From the NCBI RefSeq assembly GCF_000276665.1, contig NW_004955429.1, positions 1,926,570 to 1,990,569 of the forward strand: a stretch of 64,000 nt of DNA. Reading direction: 5' to 3'. The notes under the pieces are model-generated. The model was not told the origin of the DNA and did no database searches. It was given only the letters and a program-made list of their open reading frames with translations. Numbering within the stretch: the stretch's first letter is position 1; each line of letters opens with the position of its first letter. Source of the stretch: Chinchilla lanigera (lineage: Eukaryota > Chordata > Mammalia > Rodentia > Chinchillidae). Below, one piece after another: positions 35,218 through 46,442 of the stretch. The translations under genes were made by a program, and so were the position numbers.

Positions 35218-35385
35218 TACTTGGAGGTGAACCCAGGATCTTCACACTAGGATCTATCCCCAACCCCTTTTTTATTTTGAGACAAAGTCTTGCTAAGTTG
35301 CCCAGGTTGAACTTGAACTTGTGATCCGCAGGCTCCTAGGATGCTGGAATTACAGGTGTACAACACTATGCCCACCTGCTTGGTT
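35218..35385 (-). mobile_element. Dimeric SINE, B1-dID-like
   Basis: Read on the minus strand, the first half is B1-like (CACCTGTAATTCCAGCATCC, then GCCTGC and AAGTTCAAGTTCAACCTGGG, ending TTTGTCTCAAAAT). After an A-rich linker comes a shortened ID-like half (GGGGTTGGGGATAGATCC to CCTGGGTTCACCTCC). B1-dID is a known B1-ID dimer in several rodent families, and the order and shortened ID half fit it. The family name is from recognition only. Confidence 0.7.
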
Positions 35386-35789
35386 CAAATGCTCTGGGGG
35401 ATCTGCCAGGACCCTGAACTGTCCATTTCTCCCAATTAACTCCTCAGAGGCATCTTCTCAGCAGCTTTCTGACTCTCCCAGGCCTCTGATTTACATGATC
35501 AAGCCGTGGTTCAGGTGGACGCACGATTCAACCTCAGCCTGTCAGAGTTTTTGTTACAGACATCTGCAACTGACAGAGTATCTCAGCCCCTTCGGATGTG
35601 GTATGTTTAGACCTCACACACCAAACTGGAAGTTGTGTGATATGTGATTTTACGTAGACTATGTATTAATTTGTTTGGAAAGTCAGGCTCACAGAGATAA
35701 CAGGCAGCCCAAGTCATAGAAAGAAAATACTCTGAGATCCTGATAGAGTCCATTTCCCAGTTTCATCTCTCCTGTATTCTTCTGGAAAA
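35386..35789. other. Unassigned sequence
   Basis: No gene recognised. Confidence 0.45.
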
Positions 35790-36370
35790 TACCTTTTTTT
35801 TTTTTTAATTTTAAAAATAAAAGGACGAAAACATTAACAGACAGACAACCTTTTACAAAATAGCAAAAGAATGGTACAGACAATACAGAGTTACAAAGTG
35901 GTAGGAAATTAACAATGCTTGTTGTATTACATATTGATATCTTCAAAGTGGTTTCTCATGAAAACAGATAGAGACATGCAATATTGATCAATCAAGGACT
36001 TATTGACAGTTTCTTTCAGCAAAGAATTAGAAGACAGTAGAACAACTATATTAACTATCCCGTATATATATACATACAAAATTTTTCCTTCTTTCCCTTC
36101 TCTTTTCCCACATCCCAGTTGCCCTTTATCTTTGAATACTTTCCTATCATTTCACAATGTCTATCATACCTCTTAGTTTACATTAACTCTTTCAGGTTTT
36201 ACACTAGTAAAACAATGCAGTGCTTGCACATGCAGGTCTGATTTATTTCACTTATGAGTATAATCTCCAGTTGTGACCATTTACATATAAAGGCCTCGAG
36301 TTTATCTTTCTTTATAGCTGAGTAATATTCCATTATATAAAACTACCACAATGTTCTTATCCAATTCTAC
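35790..36370 (-). mobile_element. LINE-1 3' UTR and end of ORF2
   Basis: Begins with a T run, followed by one copy of the 3' UTR unit (GTGGTAGGAAATTAACAATG), a TATATATA patch and CACATCCCAGTTGCCC. It ends near AGCTGAGTAATATTCCATTA. It parallels the 2003-2540 part of the larger L1 nearly phrase for phrase. Confidence 0.88.
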
Positions 36371-36639
36371 TTAAATTGTATTTGTTTAATGTCCTATCTC
36401 CATAAGTAACCCTTATTTACAAGTTCCTTTTCTTCCCATGAGTGTCCCTCCTCTAATAGTCTCTCTGATTTCAAGTGAATTACAGAGTTTTTCACCTGTC
36501 TGTGTTTTGCAGACCTCTCTTCCTTTAAAAGAAGGCAACATCCCCACTTTGACCTCTTTTCTCTCCCCTGTAACATTTTTATTCTGTTTTTTAATTTTTC
36601 TTGCTAGCACAAATACTTTGACTTATTCTTTCCTATGTT

Positions 36640-37415
36640 CATTCTTTCCTTCTACTTATTTACTCATTCAGCATGTACTTCTTATAGACCTACTGTGCCT
36701 TGTTTTAAGGCATGATGGATCTAGCAGGAGCAAAACAGCGCAAATCTCCACCCTGGTGGAACTTGTGTTCTTGTTTCACAAACAGTGAAATAGATCAGTG
36801 AGTAGCATGTGAGAAGGAAGTTGGTACCACAGAGGAGGGTAAAAGCAGAGAAGAGGATGGGACATCTGATGGGTGGAAGCGGGAAGATAAAGGAGTAAAT
36901 TACACATGATGTACAGCAAGAATTCTCCAGGCAGACAGAGTGTGTTGGGAAGCTGGATCTGGGGAGAGATCCGGGACCAGGAGTGGGGATAGAAACACTG
37001 TCAGAAAGTCAGGTTGGTGTGGGCTGTAGGTGTCTGGAGGCCACTGGAGACTTGGGCTTTGGGTATGAGACATGAGGAGTCATGGGACTGTGGAGTGTTA
37101 GTGACACATCTGAGTCAGGCTTTTATCTTCAATCTAGCTGCTTTGAGAAGGGTCAGTTGAGACTGAAGGATAAACAGGAAGACGATACTGTGTTCAGTTC
37201 ATCGGAGTGACTCATCCTACGGAGGTGGCAGTGAAGGTGCCATCAGAGAAAACTTGGTCTCCTGAGAATGAGAACCAGTTGAATTTGCTGACTGTGATGG
37301 AAAGATGGTGGGACTGGGATTATGAATACATCTGATCACATATCCTCTCTGAGATAGAGGTAAAAATTTAGGAGTCAAAGTGGATTTGGAGTCATTCTCT
37401 GTGAATTCCTTTATT
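36640..37415 (-). mobile_element. LINE-2 remnant
   Basis: Forward strand has CATTCAGCATGTACTTCTTA, then CACCCTGGTGGAACTTGTGT. A late segment (GTTGAATTTGCTGACTGTGA, then GGAGTCAAAGTGGATTTGGA) matches reversed L2 in the right order. About 780 bp. Confidence 0.65.
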
Positions 37416-37419
37416 AATG

Positions 37420-37517
37420 ATGATAAGAGCAAGCAAATGCTGTACATAGCACTACACACATGCCAAATGTGGTCCTTAGTGGTCCGCATACATTATTTGA
37501 CTTGATTCTGACTTTGA
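37420..37517 (-). mobile_element. MIR fragment cut by the assembly gap
   Basis: ATGCCAAATGTGGTCCTTAG followed by CATACATTATTTGACTTGAT recalls the reverse of the MIR 5' half. The gap begins at 37518. Confidence 0.5.
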
Positions 37518-37946
37518 NNNNNNNNNNNNNNNNNNNNNNNNNNNNNNNNNNNNNNNNNNNNNNNNNNNNNNNNNNNNNNNNNNNNNNNNNNNNNNNNNNN
37601 NNNNNNNNNNNNNNNNNNNNNNNNNNNNNNNNNNNNNNNNNNNNNNNNNNNNNNNNNNNNNNNNNNNNNNNNNNNNNNNNNNNNNNNNNNNNNNNNNNNN
37701 NNNNNNNNNNNNNNNNNNNNNNNNNNNNNNNNNNNNNNNNNNNNNNNNNNNNNNNNNNNNNNNNNNNNNNNNNNNNNNNNNNNNNNNNNNNNNNNNNNNN
37801 NNNNNNNNNNNNNNNNNNNNNNNNNNNNNNNNNNNNNNNNNNNNNNNNNNNNNNNNNNNNNNNNNNNNNNNNNNNNNNNNNNNNNNNNNNNNNNNNNNNN
37901 NNNNNNNNNNNNNNNNNNNNNNNNNNNNNNNNNNNNNNNNNNNNNN
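37518..37946. other. Assembly gap, 429 N
   Basis: Undetermined bases. Sequence to the right is sense L1 3' end, so the missing bases are probably more L1. Confidence 1.
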
Positions 37947-38556
37947 GAGGAATGGATAAAATAGTTGTGGTATTTTTATATAATGAAATAGTACTCAGCT
38001 ATAAAGAAAGATAAACTCGGGGCTTTTATGGGTAAATGGTCACAACTAAAGACCACACTCATAAGTGAAATAAATCAGACCCACATGTGCAAACACCGCA
38101 TTGTCTCACTAGTGTAAGAACCCAAAAGAGTGAATACAATCTAAAAGGTACAATAGACATTATGAGAGGGAAAGAAATTGTTCAAAGGAAGGAACAACTG
38201 GGATGAAGGAAAAGAGAAAAGAAAGAAATAAGGGAAATATGTATATAGGTAAGATTGTTGTAATACCGATTTCTATTGCTGATTTCTGTACTCTTACTTT
38301 ATTGAAAGGAACAGTTAATGTTTAATTGTAAGATTTTTACATGCTTATATTCATTTATCTGAGTAACCAATTTGAACATATAAATATGTAATACAGCCAC
38401 CATTGTTAATTTCCTATCACCTTGTCTGAAAATATGCATTGCCTGTATTGTTTTTGTGTTATTTTGTAAATGTCTGTGTGTCTGTTAATATGTTTTCTTT
38501 CTTTTATCTTTAAAATTTAAAAAATTAAAATAAAATAAAAACATTTTTAAAAAACA
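37947..38556 (+). mobile_element. LINE-1 3' end, sense
   Basis: Plus-strand L1: TGAAATAGTACTCAGCTATA and the ORF2 tail lead into the 3' UTR with CCACCATTGTTAATTTCC (the 3' UTR unit in sense). It ends in TTTAAAATTTAAAAAATTAA and an A-rich tail. The 5' part lies in the gap. Confidence 0.88.
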
Positions 38557-39660
38557 GAACAGAGAGTTTAAACCATTTTCCCATGTTCAGATCAACAGGA
38601 TATGAAAAAGAATTGAACTCATAGGAGCACTGCCTTGTCACTTTCTTTGCAAACAGCTAATAAAGAATTCAAGTGATTCCAGGGTTTGAAAGTACATTCT
38701 GTCCACAAATGTCCTACTTACAAAACATGGTGGTTACTCAGACTGTGCTGTAGCAATGCTAGGTGTGTTTTTTCCGATAGTGGTAAGAACAGGAAGAAGC
38801 AGATTAACCCAGAGAGTTCACTTGCACATCTGATCTATGGTATTTCCATCTTTGGGGATGTTATAACTACATGACTATCTATTTAATGCTACATTGACAT
38901 AACTTTTTTTTGTCTCAGAAAATCAATATACTATTTTTCTGGGCTGCAGTTTGACAACGACCTGTGGCCTGAGCATCAGATTACTTACAATCAATCCTGG
39001 CTTCCCTGTTGTTGATGGACATGCTGCCTCCAATTGTACAGCACCTCTCAGGCCCCGGCTGAGCTGGCTTCCAGAATGTCTATCCTGGCATTGCTTCAGG
39101 TTGCACAGTGTATTCTTGGAGAGCCAGATGTGCAATGTACTGCAGCCTCTGACCCATGTTATCTAAATGCGAAACAGTTGATTTCTCCATGTATGGTATA
39201 GCTTGCCAAGAAACCTGAATTTAACAAGCTCCCCCACAAGACCACAAATACAATTGTGCCCTATAAAAAAGTCCCTCTTTGATGTTTTCCAGTGTATTCT
39301 AGAGTTTCTTCTAAAGGAGATGCAGAATTTAAAGTCTCTCTAAACCACAGCCTGTCAAGATCGGGACTCGGATTGCGCTACTTCCCTGTCCAGTGCCAGC
39401 CTTGATCGTAAGCCGGTGATGCAAGCAATATGTGGCCTTTTACCTGATACTCCGCTTCCCCACATTCCAGAAAAGCAGTTCACGATCTAATTTCTAATCA
39501 TTTAATGGAAACTTGAGTAAGGGAGGTGGGAAAAGAAGTGAAACAGTGAGAAACTTCTATTTAAGAAAAGATTAAAAAGAAAGACAAAAATGAAAGCCTC
39601 TATATTTGTTATTGCTCAGGATTAATTTCCCTGATGCTTAAACTGTTTAAAGTATGTACA
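38557..39660. other. Single-copy sequence
   Basis: No gene or repeat recognised over 1.1 kb. Confidence 0.45.
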
Positions 39661-39665
39661 AAAAT

Positions 39666-39808
39666 ATGTAAAGCATGGTGGCACACCCCTGTAATCCTAG
39701 CATTCAGGAGGCTGAGGCAGGAGGATCTCTATAAGTTCCAGGTCAGCCTGGGCTACAAAGTGAGTTCAAGAGCCTGAACTGCATAGCGAGACCCTGTCTC
39801 AAAAAAAA
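39666..39808 (+). mobile_element. B1 SINE
   Basis: 7SL-derived: GCATGGTGGCACACCCCTGT, GGAGGCTGAGGCAGGAGGAT, AGCGAGACCCTGTCTC and an A tail. It includes the internal tandem duplication typical of modern B1. Imperfect flanking repeats of AAAGTATGTA occur at 39649 and 39811. Confidence 0.95.
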
Positions 39809-39820
39809 GAAAAGTATGTA

Positions 39821-41424
39821 ACTGTTCAAAGTATGGAACTGACACAAATGACACTGTTCAATCATGTATTCATTCATGTATTCAGGCTGCCTTTCCTCCC
39901 TTTACATGAGAACATCCACAGTACGCACATGTCATGAGCTGTATTAGAGGCTGGATTTCCATGGACACTTAGGAAAATTTTTCATTTCATATCTGAACCA
40001 TCTTATTACACTGCTCAGTGTAGTGGAACAGAAGAGGTGTTCCCACGTTCCCTGCTGTACTTATGCCAAAAGCCAGTCCTTAGTGAGGTGGAGGAGGAGT
40101 CACTCTGAGGACGGCAAAATCAACCTCCTGTGACATGATTTCATATCTACCCCATTCTCTGCCTCAACTGCTTTTCGAGGGGTGTAAGTAAAGAGGACTA
40201 ACAGGGATCTCCTACTGTTGGTTTTTGTTCAAGTTCTAATTGTTGACCCCTCCCCAATTACTTCTACAACCTGGAACAATAAAACCTCAGACTCTCAAGT
40301 GCAGCAAAGACAGCAACAAAAGCTTTTATCTGTCGGATAAATTATTAATCATTGCGATATATCTCCCTTGACATCTGTAACACCAGAAAAATCAATTTGT
40401 CATGGTCCAGTGTGTGCTCATGACCGATTTGTCCTGCAATGTAGGTCAAACTTGGATTTGATGCTCTGATAACCAAAAGCATAGGATGCAGTCGGGTTCT
40501 CCATCGCCTGCAGAGCACTGTTCAGAGCAAGAGGCTCTGGGAGGTGTAGAGCTCCGGGAGAGGTCGGAGACAGGCCCGTCTTGACTGTGGTTAGCAGGAT
40601 AAAAGAAGGGTCTCTAAGGAGAGCCTCACACTCCACGGTTGGCGCTGCGCCCTGCCTTTCCAACAGTGAAGCACAAGGACAAGGGGCTGAGAGCTCGACC
40701 CTCCTGCCTCTGGTTCACTCTTGCCACAGCAATGGGTGCAAAATGAGATTTTTCTTTCTTTACCCAAGAGGGAGTCCCAGAATAGAAAATGATGTATCCT
40801 CCAGATGGTTTTGAGGAGAGAGGAAAGGGGAAGAATGCTTTCTCCATTTCTCTTTTTTAAAAAGCCAGCAGGCAAGTGCAGTTAAAAATAACCCCAAGCT
40901 GGATTTCCCCTGTGCCTTTGCTGCCTACTAGCTCATGTAGAAGCAAGTCCATGCGGTGAAAAGCCAGAGGAATGGTGTCTGCTGCCTTCGAGCAATAAGC
41001 TTGTAAATGGCTCCTCTGGTGGGAATAAGGTCAGGTGACCACCTGAGGCTGTCTGGGAGCTGTGCAGAATGAGTGCCCAGGTACACACACCTGCATCTGT
41101 GTCTCCGAGTGGTCTGCCCTTCAGGGTTTCTGCAGCTCCTCCAGATGTGCAGCAACGGGAAGTGCTGGATGCACAGCTGTCTGAAGCCATTCTGGTTCTC
41201 AGGATTTGCCCATTTGGCTGTCCCTAGGTCACAGTGGCTACTGCTAAAGTATCTGCCCTGGGACACAGCTTCCCTGGATGTCTTCTAGCTGTCTGGGGAA
41301 GGGACCCTCTGACAGTAAATTCAGGGAAGAGCAATACTGGCCTGGGGCAAGAGTGACCTGGGCAGGAGTAGTCACTAGTTCTTGGAATCTGTGCTGTCTG
41401 GACTGACTCTGGGTCGACAAGCTT
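39821..41424. other. Single-copy sequence with a candidate conserved block
   Basis: No gene recognised. The piece 40290-40450 looks unlike decayed neutral DNA: an AT-rich run with GATAA, ATTATTAATCATT and preserved CpGs (TGTCGG, TTGCGA). The open frames at 40418-41266 overlap on both strands and match nothing I know. Confidence 0.35.
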
Positions 41425-41590
41425 GAGAGCTGACCAGGTTGGTTTCAAATCCATGCTCTCACTTAGCATCTGTGTGTCTTTGGGCAATTCATTTAATCCT
41501 ACATGTCTTGAATTCCTCATCCATGAAGTGTACCCCATAGTAGATGGAAGGATAGAAGGAGGTAATATGAGAGCTCCCCAACCCTCCATG
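41425..41590 (+). mobile_element. MIR SINE remnant
   Basis: Plus-strand MIR core: CATCTGTGTGTCTTTGGGCA, ATTCATTTAATCC, TTGAATTCCTCATCCATGAA and a GGAGGTAATATGAG end. Confidence 0.8.
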
Positions 41591-41817
41591 GCCAAGGATA
41601 TTTCAGTTACTACTGCAAAGTAAGCAGCAGCTCCAACCCTGGAGCTTGTAAACATGCATCTGATCTACTTACGGAACTGGCGAGGCAGGGGCTCACCTAA
41701 GCTCTGGTGACAGCTTGGGTCTAGCTGTGCCAGGACTAGGGCTCGGGTCCTCTGGAAGCACCTTCACTCCATCCCCACAGGCTGCAGCTGATGCTGGATG
41801 CTGGCTAGGACCTCAGC

Positions 41818-42170
41818 TGTGCCATTATGGACTGAATTACATCACCCAACATCCATGTTTCAGTCTTAACACCCATTTCCTCAAAATATGACTGTTTGGA
41901 GATAGGGTCTTTGAGAGGTGATTAAGTTAAAATAAAGTAATTAGAGAGAACTCTGATCTCCTAAGAAGAGCAGATTAGGACACAAAAACACAGAGAGAGG
42001 ACCCTGTGAGGACACAGGAAGAAGACGCCTGTATAGCCCTAGGTAAACTGCTGCGGAAGGAACCAGCCCTGCAGATGTCTTGACCTCCAACTTTCAGCCT
42101 CGGAATTATAAGAAAACCTATTTCTGTTGTTGAGCATGCCCCACCTGTGGTGCTGTTGCTGTGGGGAGCT
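41818..42170 (+). mobile_element. MLT1-type solo LTR (ERVL-MaLR)
   Basis: Starts TGTGCCATTATGGACTGAAT and follows MLT1 order: GGAGATAGGGTCTTTGAGAG, GTGATTAAGTTAAAATAAAG, CCCTGTGAGGACACAGGAAG, AACCAGCCCTGCAGATG. The end near CTATTTCTGTTGTTGAGC is about 25 bp short of the full LTR. Confidence 0.88.
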
Positions 42171-42609
42171 GGAGAAGGCTCTCTGGTGGCCTTGGTGTCC
42201 TCCCACCCAGCTGCCCATTTCACACGGCCGGGCGGAGCCCACAGCCACATGTACTAGTTAACGAGGTTGGTGCTGGGCTGCCTTCTGCCCAGCCTCAATA
42301 TGGCACAGCCCTACGTTCCACGTGTGGTTGTGGGAGCCACACACACCTGCCCATGTGCAGAGGGAGGGGGAATAAAGCTGCTTTCTGCTGGCAGATTGGG
42401 AGATCTTAGGAGGGCACGATGGAGGACAGAGATTATTGTGGACACTGTATCAAAACCCCAACTGGCACATGGTGTTTTTATAATAAATTGAATAAACTGC
42501 AATGCTTTTTTTCTCTGACTGTATCTTATCTATTAATGTATTATTTTTGGTTCTCAGGCTTCTTTATTATCTCCAGCAACAGAGAAATCTTGGCACCTGC
42601 CTAGATAAA

Positions 42610-42920
42610 GGTTTAAGCTTCATCTCAGACCAGCTGCATCGTGCTAAGAAGAAGCAGGTGTCGCCGCCTCGTGTCAGCGGGAAGCTCCCGATAGCTCCAT
42701 TTCCAAGGGAAAGGCCTGCCAAGCTTGTTACTGCATCCTGTGTGCTTAATGGAGCGATCTTGAAACTCTCTAAAAGTCACCTCGTTGAAGGTTTGTTGTT
42801 CGTTAATAAAAGCGAAAGAAGCATCGATCAAGAGATTTCTCAATTCTCAGGATCGTCTGAGGTCACTGGTGTCACTCAGCCCGTACGATATCCCTTTTGG
42901 GATATGGATCTCATGTAAAG
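42610..42920. other. Candidate conserved non-coding element, CpG-retaining
   Basis: Repeat-free sequence with far more CpG than the surrounding DNA (TGTCGCCGCCTCG, TACGATATC, CATCGATC, GGATCGTC). A 138-codon open frame from 42502 crosses it but has no known domain. It may be an enhancer or a small untranslated exon; the sequence alone cannot separate these. Confidence 0.35.
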
Positions 42921-42944
42921 ATCTTTCCTATTTGTTATCCCTGC

Positions 42945-43450
42945 AAGACATTTATTCATTCACTTATTCAATCAACAAATTTTTGTTGAATATTTACTAT
43001 GTGTCACACAACATACAAGTTCCTGGAGTGAACACATAAAAGTACTGTCTTCCACTTGCAGATCTTACAGTCTAATGGGGGAAGGAACACTTTGAAAACA
43101 ACCATTCAGATAAATTGGTACTATTTACTATAATATTTTAAATTGTGGCACAGCCTGGGAAAGAATGGACAGGATAAGAAAGAAAAGATAGCCCATTTTT
43201 ACAAAAAAATTTCAGACACAATATTATTTTTAATTCTTACAGAGAATTGTTATTCAAAGTATTTATAAGACCCCCACACTAATGATTAAAGTGTAAGTAT
43301 AATTAAACATACAATTATAAAATATACACAAGCGCTGGCAAAGTACACCGCAGGTGTTGTTATGGAGCTCGCATCAGATCTGGACACAGGAGAATGGGAG
43401 AAAGGCTGGACCACGTCCTCAGCCGGTGAGAGGGACAGGGCAGGTGAGGT
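42945..43450 (-). mobile_element. LINE-2 remnant
   Basis: ATTCATTCACTTATTCAATC then CAACAAATTTTTGTTGAATA and ACTTGCAGATCTTACAGTCT match reversed L2 3' end. The stretch after 43110 is weaker. Confidence 0.6.
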
Positions 43451-43485
43451 TTCTCTCCAAGATAGGTGAGGTTTCTCTCCAAGAT
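43442..43485. repeat. Perfect 22-bp tandem duplication
   Basis: The 22-base unit at 43442-43463 is repeated exactly at 43464-43485. A recent slippage or duplication. Confidence 0.97.
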
Positions 43486-44344
43486 GCAAGGGCGGCTTGC
43501 TCACATCTACGCTGGGAGCGCTCAGTGAATAGATAATTTTGGGTGGTGAGGGAAAACCTCTGACTATGGTGGCAGGGTGAGCAGTGCAGTAGGGAGAGGG
43601 TAGGATCGGGCATTAGAGATCTAGAGGCGATCTGGGGAGGGCAGCTAAGGAGTGCCGGTGGGATGGAGCTAGAGAAGAAAGAGCAGGCGTGGAAAAGAGG
43701 ATGCCTGAAGGTGAGGTCCCAGGGGAGTCCAGGTACGGCTGATGACGAGGTGTACCCCTCGTCGGAAGGAGCGAGTGGCCAAGGCACAGAGACACCAGCG
43801 TGTGCGGGGCCTCCCCATTCTTGGCATGTCACAGCTCTTGGGAGAGTTGATGATTTCTCCTCCCGAATAATATCTCCCCTTGGCTTTTCTCTCTCCCTTT
43901 CTACCCTCTGGCTTTTCACACAGCCTCCTCTCTCTCTTCAGCGGATGCTTCTTCTCTGACTCTGGGGCTAGTGCCACCCTTTTTCCTCAAGGTCTCAAAG
44001 CAATGCTCCGCGGGCCTCAGGACTCTGTTCTCCTCCCTTCACCTTTTCCCTGGTTGTCTCATTTGTTTTCACAGCTCTCAAGACCATCAATGTCCGATGA
44101 ATCCCACATAGGTACGGCCAGATCTCTTTCCTAAATAGATTCTTATATATATTCGCACAATCCATTTGAATCTCTTATGTTTCACAATTGATATATTCAA
44201 GTAAAATTCAGTTTTTCTATCCATGTATTTGTGGTTTATCACTGAATAACAATATCACTACTAATTTTGTATCTTAAAACAATGCACATACTCTGGTTTC
44301 TCTTCAGATCGTATAAATCTTTCACCTTTTAAAACAATGCACAT
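43486..44344. other. Unassigned sequence, GC-richer until 44050
   Basis: Overlapping open frames on both strands here reach 166 codons (minus, 43419-43919), but they overlap repeats and match no family. A 16-bp direct repeat (TTAAAACAATGCACAT) flanks 39 bp at 44274-44344. Confidence 0.4.
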
Positions 44345-45120
44345 TATTTTAGTTTCTATTTGGTTTTCAATGGACAAATGAAAACTGCATATATTTACAG
44401 TGTACATCAAAATGTTTTGATATGTGTATACATTTTGAAATGGTTAAATTAAGATATTTAACATCTGCATTAGCTCACATGTTTATCTTCCTCACACATT
44501 TTTGGAGGGTGATAATCTACTCTCTCAGTAATTTTCACGTTTCAATTTTGTTATTAAATATAGTCACCATGAAACACAAAATAGCTCTGGAATTCATTCC
44601 TCCAATGGGAATGGGAGATACTCTTTCACTGGTATCTCTCAACCTCCCCTGTAGTCTGTGATTTATCTAATCTTAGGAGTCTCACTCTTTATATCCCAAA
44701 TACAAGTAAGATCATATGGCTTCTGTCTGTGCCTTTATTTCACTTAACAGAATGTCTTCCATGTTAGTCCATGTTGTCACAAATCACAGGATTCCTTGCC
44801 TTTCTAGAGCATGTATACATATATATATATATACACACATATATATATATCTTCACATATATATCATACATATATCACATTTTCTTTATTCATTCTTCTG
44901 TTGATGGATAAATCAACACTTATGTTGGTTCCCTATCTTGGCCATTATGCAGAATGCCACACTAAACATAGGAGTGCTTTCACTGATTTCATTTCTTCTG
45001 GACATATAACCATTACAGGGACTGCTGGGTTACATAGTAGTTCTTTCCTAAATTATTTAAAGGATCTCCCCACTTTTCCATAATGGTCATGCTAATTACT
45101 TACATCTCTACCAAGAGCAA
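44345..45120 (-). mobile_element. Old LINE-1 3' end
   Basis: Antisense L1M-like 3' end: TATTTACAGTGTACATC near 44395, then CATTCTTCTGTTGATGG, GGACATATAACCATTAC and CTGCTGGGTTACATAG. It includes a TA/CA-rich patch at 44812-44878. Confidence 0.78.
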
Positions 45121-45719
45121 ACATATTTATTACCTGAGTTTTTATAGATAGGAGCCTGAGAGGGATTGTTCTGGGTCCTCTGCTTCAGGGCTTCAAAAGG
45201 CCATACTCCAGATGTGGGCCAGGCACATGGTCTCACTGCAGGAAAAGGTGTTCTCCCTCCTGGTTGCTGGAGGCATTCAGTTCTTTCCAGACTGCTGGAC
45301 TGGGTGCCCCAGTGTCTGGATGACTACCAGTCTGTGACCATTCTAGGGTACTTGCCATTTGGCCTGCTTCCTAGTGGACCTCACAGCATAGCCCTGTGTT
45401 TCTTCAGTCAGGAAGGGATTTTTCTAAAAAGATGACTTATACTATTGTGGTACAAACACTCTATCCTGTTCCCTTTGCCCATATTCTGTGGGTTAGAAGG
45501 AGCCCACAGTTTCCATCTACAGATTGGAGAAGGGGAAGCATTACACAGGGTGAACACTGCTCAGCAGCAACCATAGCCTGCTCCAGAGTTGCCAGCATGA
45601 GACCCACCTCAGTGCACAAAGGCCTCACCCTCCCAGAGACAAGGATCAAAATCTGAAGCCTTCTCTCACATCCTATGCCAAGTGCATTAGCAAATTATGC
45701 CAACCCCAGGAAGGAATGT
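45121..45719. other. Possible ancient repeat, family not named
   Basis: The stretch 45160-45660 has phrases such as CCCTTTGCCCATATTCTGTG that feel repeat-derived, but I cannot assign a family. No gene recognised. Confidence 0.3.
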
Positions 45720-45935
45720 GTCTGTCATCTGCTCACCTCCCTACATCCACCATTCCTGCTGTGGTTCAAGCTCCATCATTTCCAACTTGGACACCAGAAT
45801 AATCTTCTGCCCATTCCCTCCAGTATACTATCAAAATAGCTATACAATTTAATTCAAAGTTGATCATGCCACACTCTCTGCAAACAATCTAGTGATTTCC
45901 ACTCAGACTTAAAGTGCTTATAGAAATAGATAAAT

Positions 45936-46042
45936 GGGGCTGGGGATATAGCTCAGTGTCACAAGCACCTGCCTGGCAAGCACAAGGTCCTGAGTTCAAT
46001 TCCTTGTACCACAAACAAACAAACAAACAAACAAACAAAAAG
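45936..46042 (+). mobile_element. ID SINE with (CAAA)n tail
   Basis: Starts GGGGCTGGGGATATAGCTCA, holds the B-box-like GGTCCTGAGTTCAATTCC, and ends in about seven CAAA units. Its tail runs directly into a MaLR LTR. A plausible 15-bp target duplication survives beyond that LTR: GAAATAGATAAATGG before the ID and GAAATGTGTAAATGG near 46447. Confidence 0.93.
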
Positions 46043-46442
46043 TGTTATGGTTGAAACATTGTGTCAACTTGGGGAGTCTAGAGGTTTGGCTAAGTGACTC
46101 AGCAGGAAGCCAGGGTGCTTACTTTGTATACATCCTGAGCCTGTGGAAGAGGAGGGCATGGAGAGTATGTGAGAGCTACACGCCCCTTAGGTGGGGGTAG
46201 CCTGTTTACAAAGTAAGGCAGGGAAACAGGCTGCTTGCCGCCATTCCTCCGGTTTGCTCTGGCTGTTTGCTGTTCGGCTGCCATTCCCCCCTTTGCTATT
46301 GCTGCTTTTGCTATCTTCTGCCTTGGAGCCAGACAAGTATGGACTAAAACCTCCACAAACTGTAAGCTAAATAAACCTTTCCTTCCTTCATTTTGGGCAT
46401 TGGGTATGTTGTCTCAGCAATGAAAGAAAAGTAACCAAGACA
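46043..46442 (+). mobile_element. Rodent MaLR solo LTR
   Basis: Starts TGTTATGGTTGAAACATTG and ends GTAACCAAGACA. It has AATAAACC near 46370 and a TTGCTGCTTTTGCTATCTTC block shared with the LTRs at 16906 and 18739. The 4 bases AAAG occur on both sides, compatible with a short target duplication. It inserted into the tail of the ID. Confidence 0.85.

Noticed and set aside
35081..35263. His-Thr repeat protein
   Set aside because: It is the translation of a TG microsatellite.
37460..38014. 184-codon frame
   Set aside because: Almost wholly composed of the assembly gap.
41224..41655. 143-codon minus-strand frame
   Set aside because: Overlaps a MIR remnant and a set of open frames on both strands in GC-richer DNA.
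42502..42918. 138-codon frame as a protein-coding exon
   Set aside because: The frame starts in AT-rich non-coding sequence and has no domain; kept only as part of a possible regulatory block.
43419..43919. 166-codon minus-strand open frame
   Set aside because: It lies partly in L2-derived DNA and covers the 22-bp tandem duplication. It is matched by open frames on the other strand and shows no known domain.
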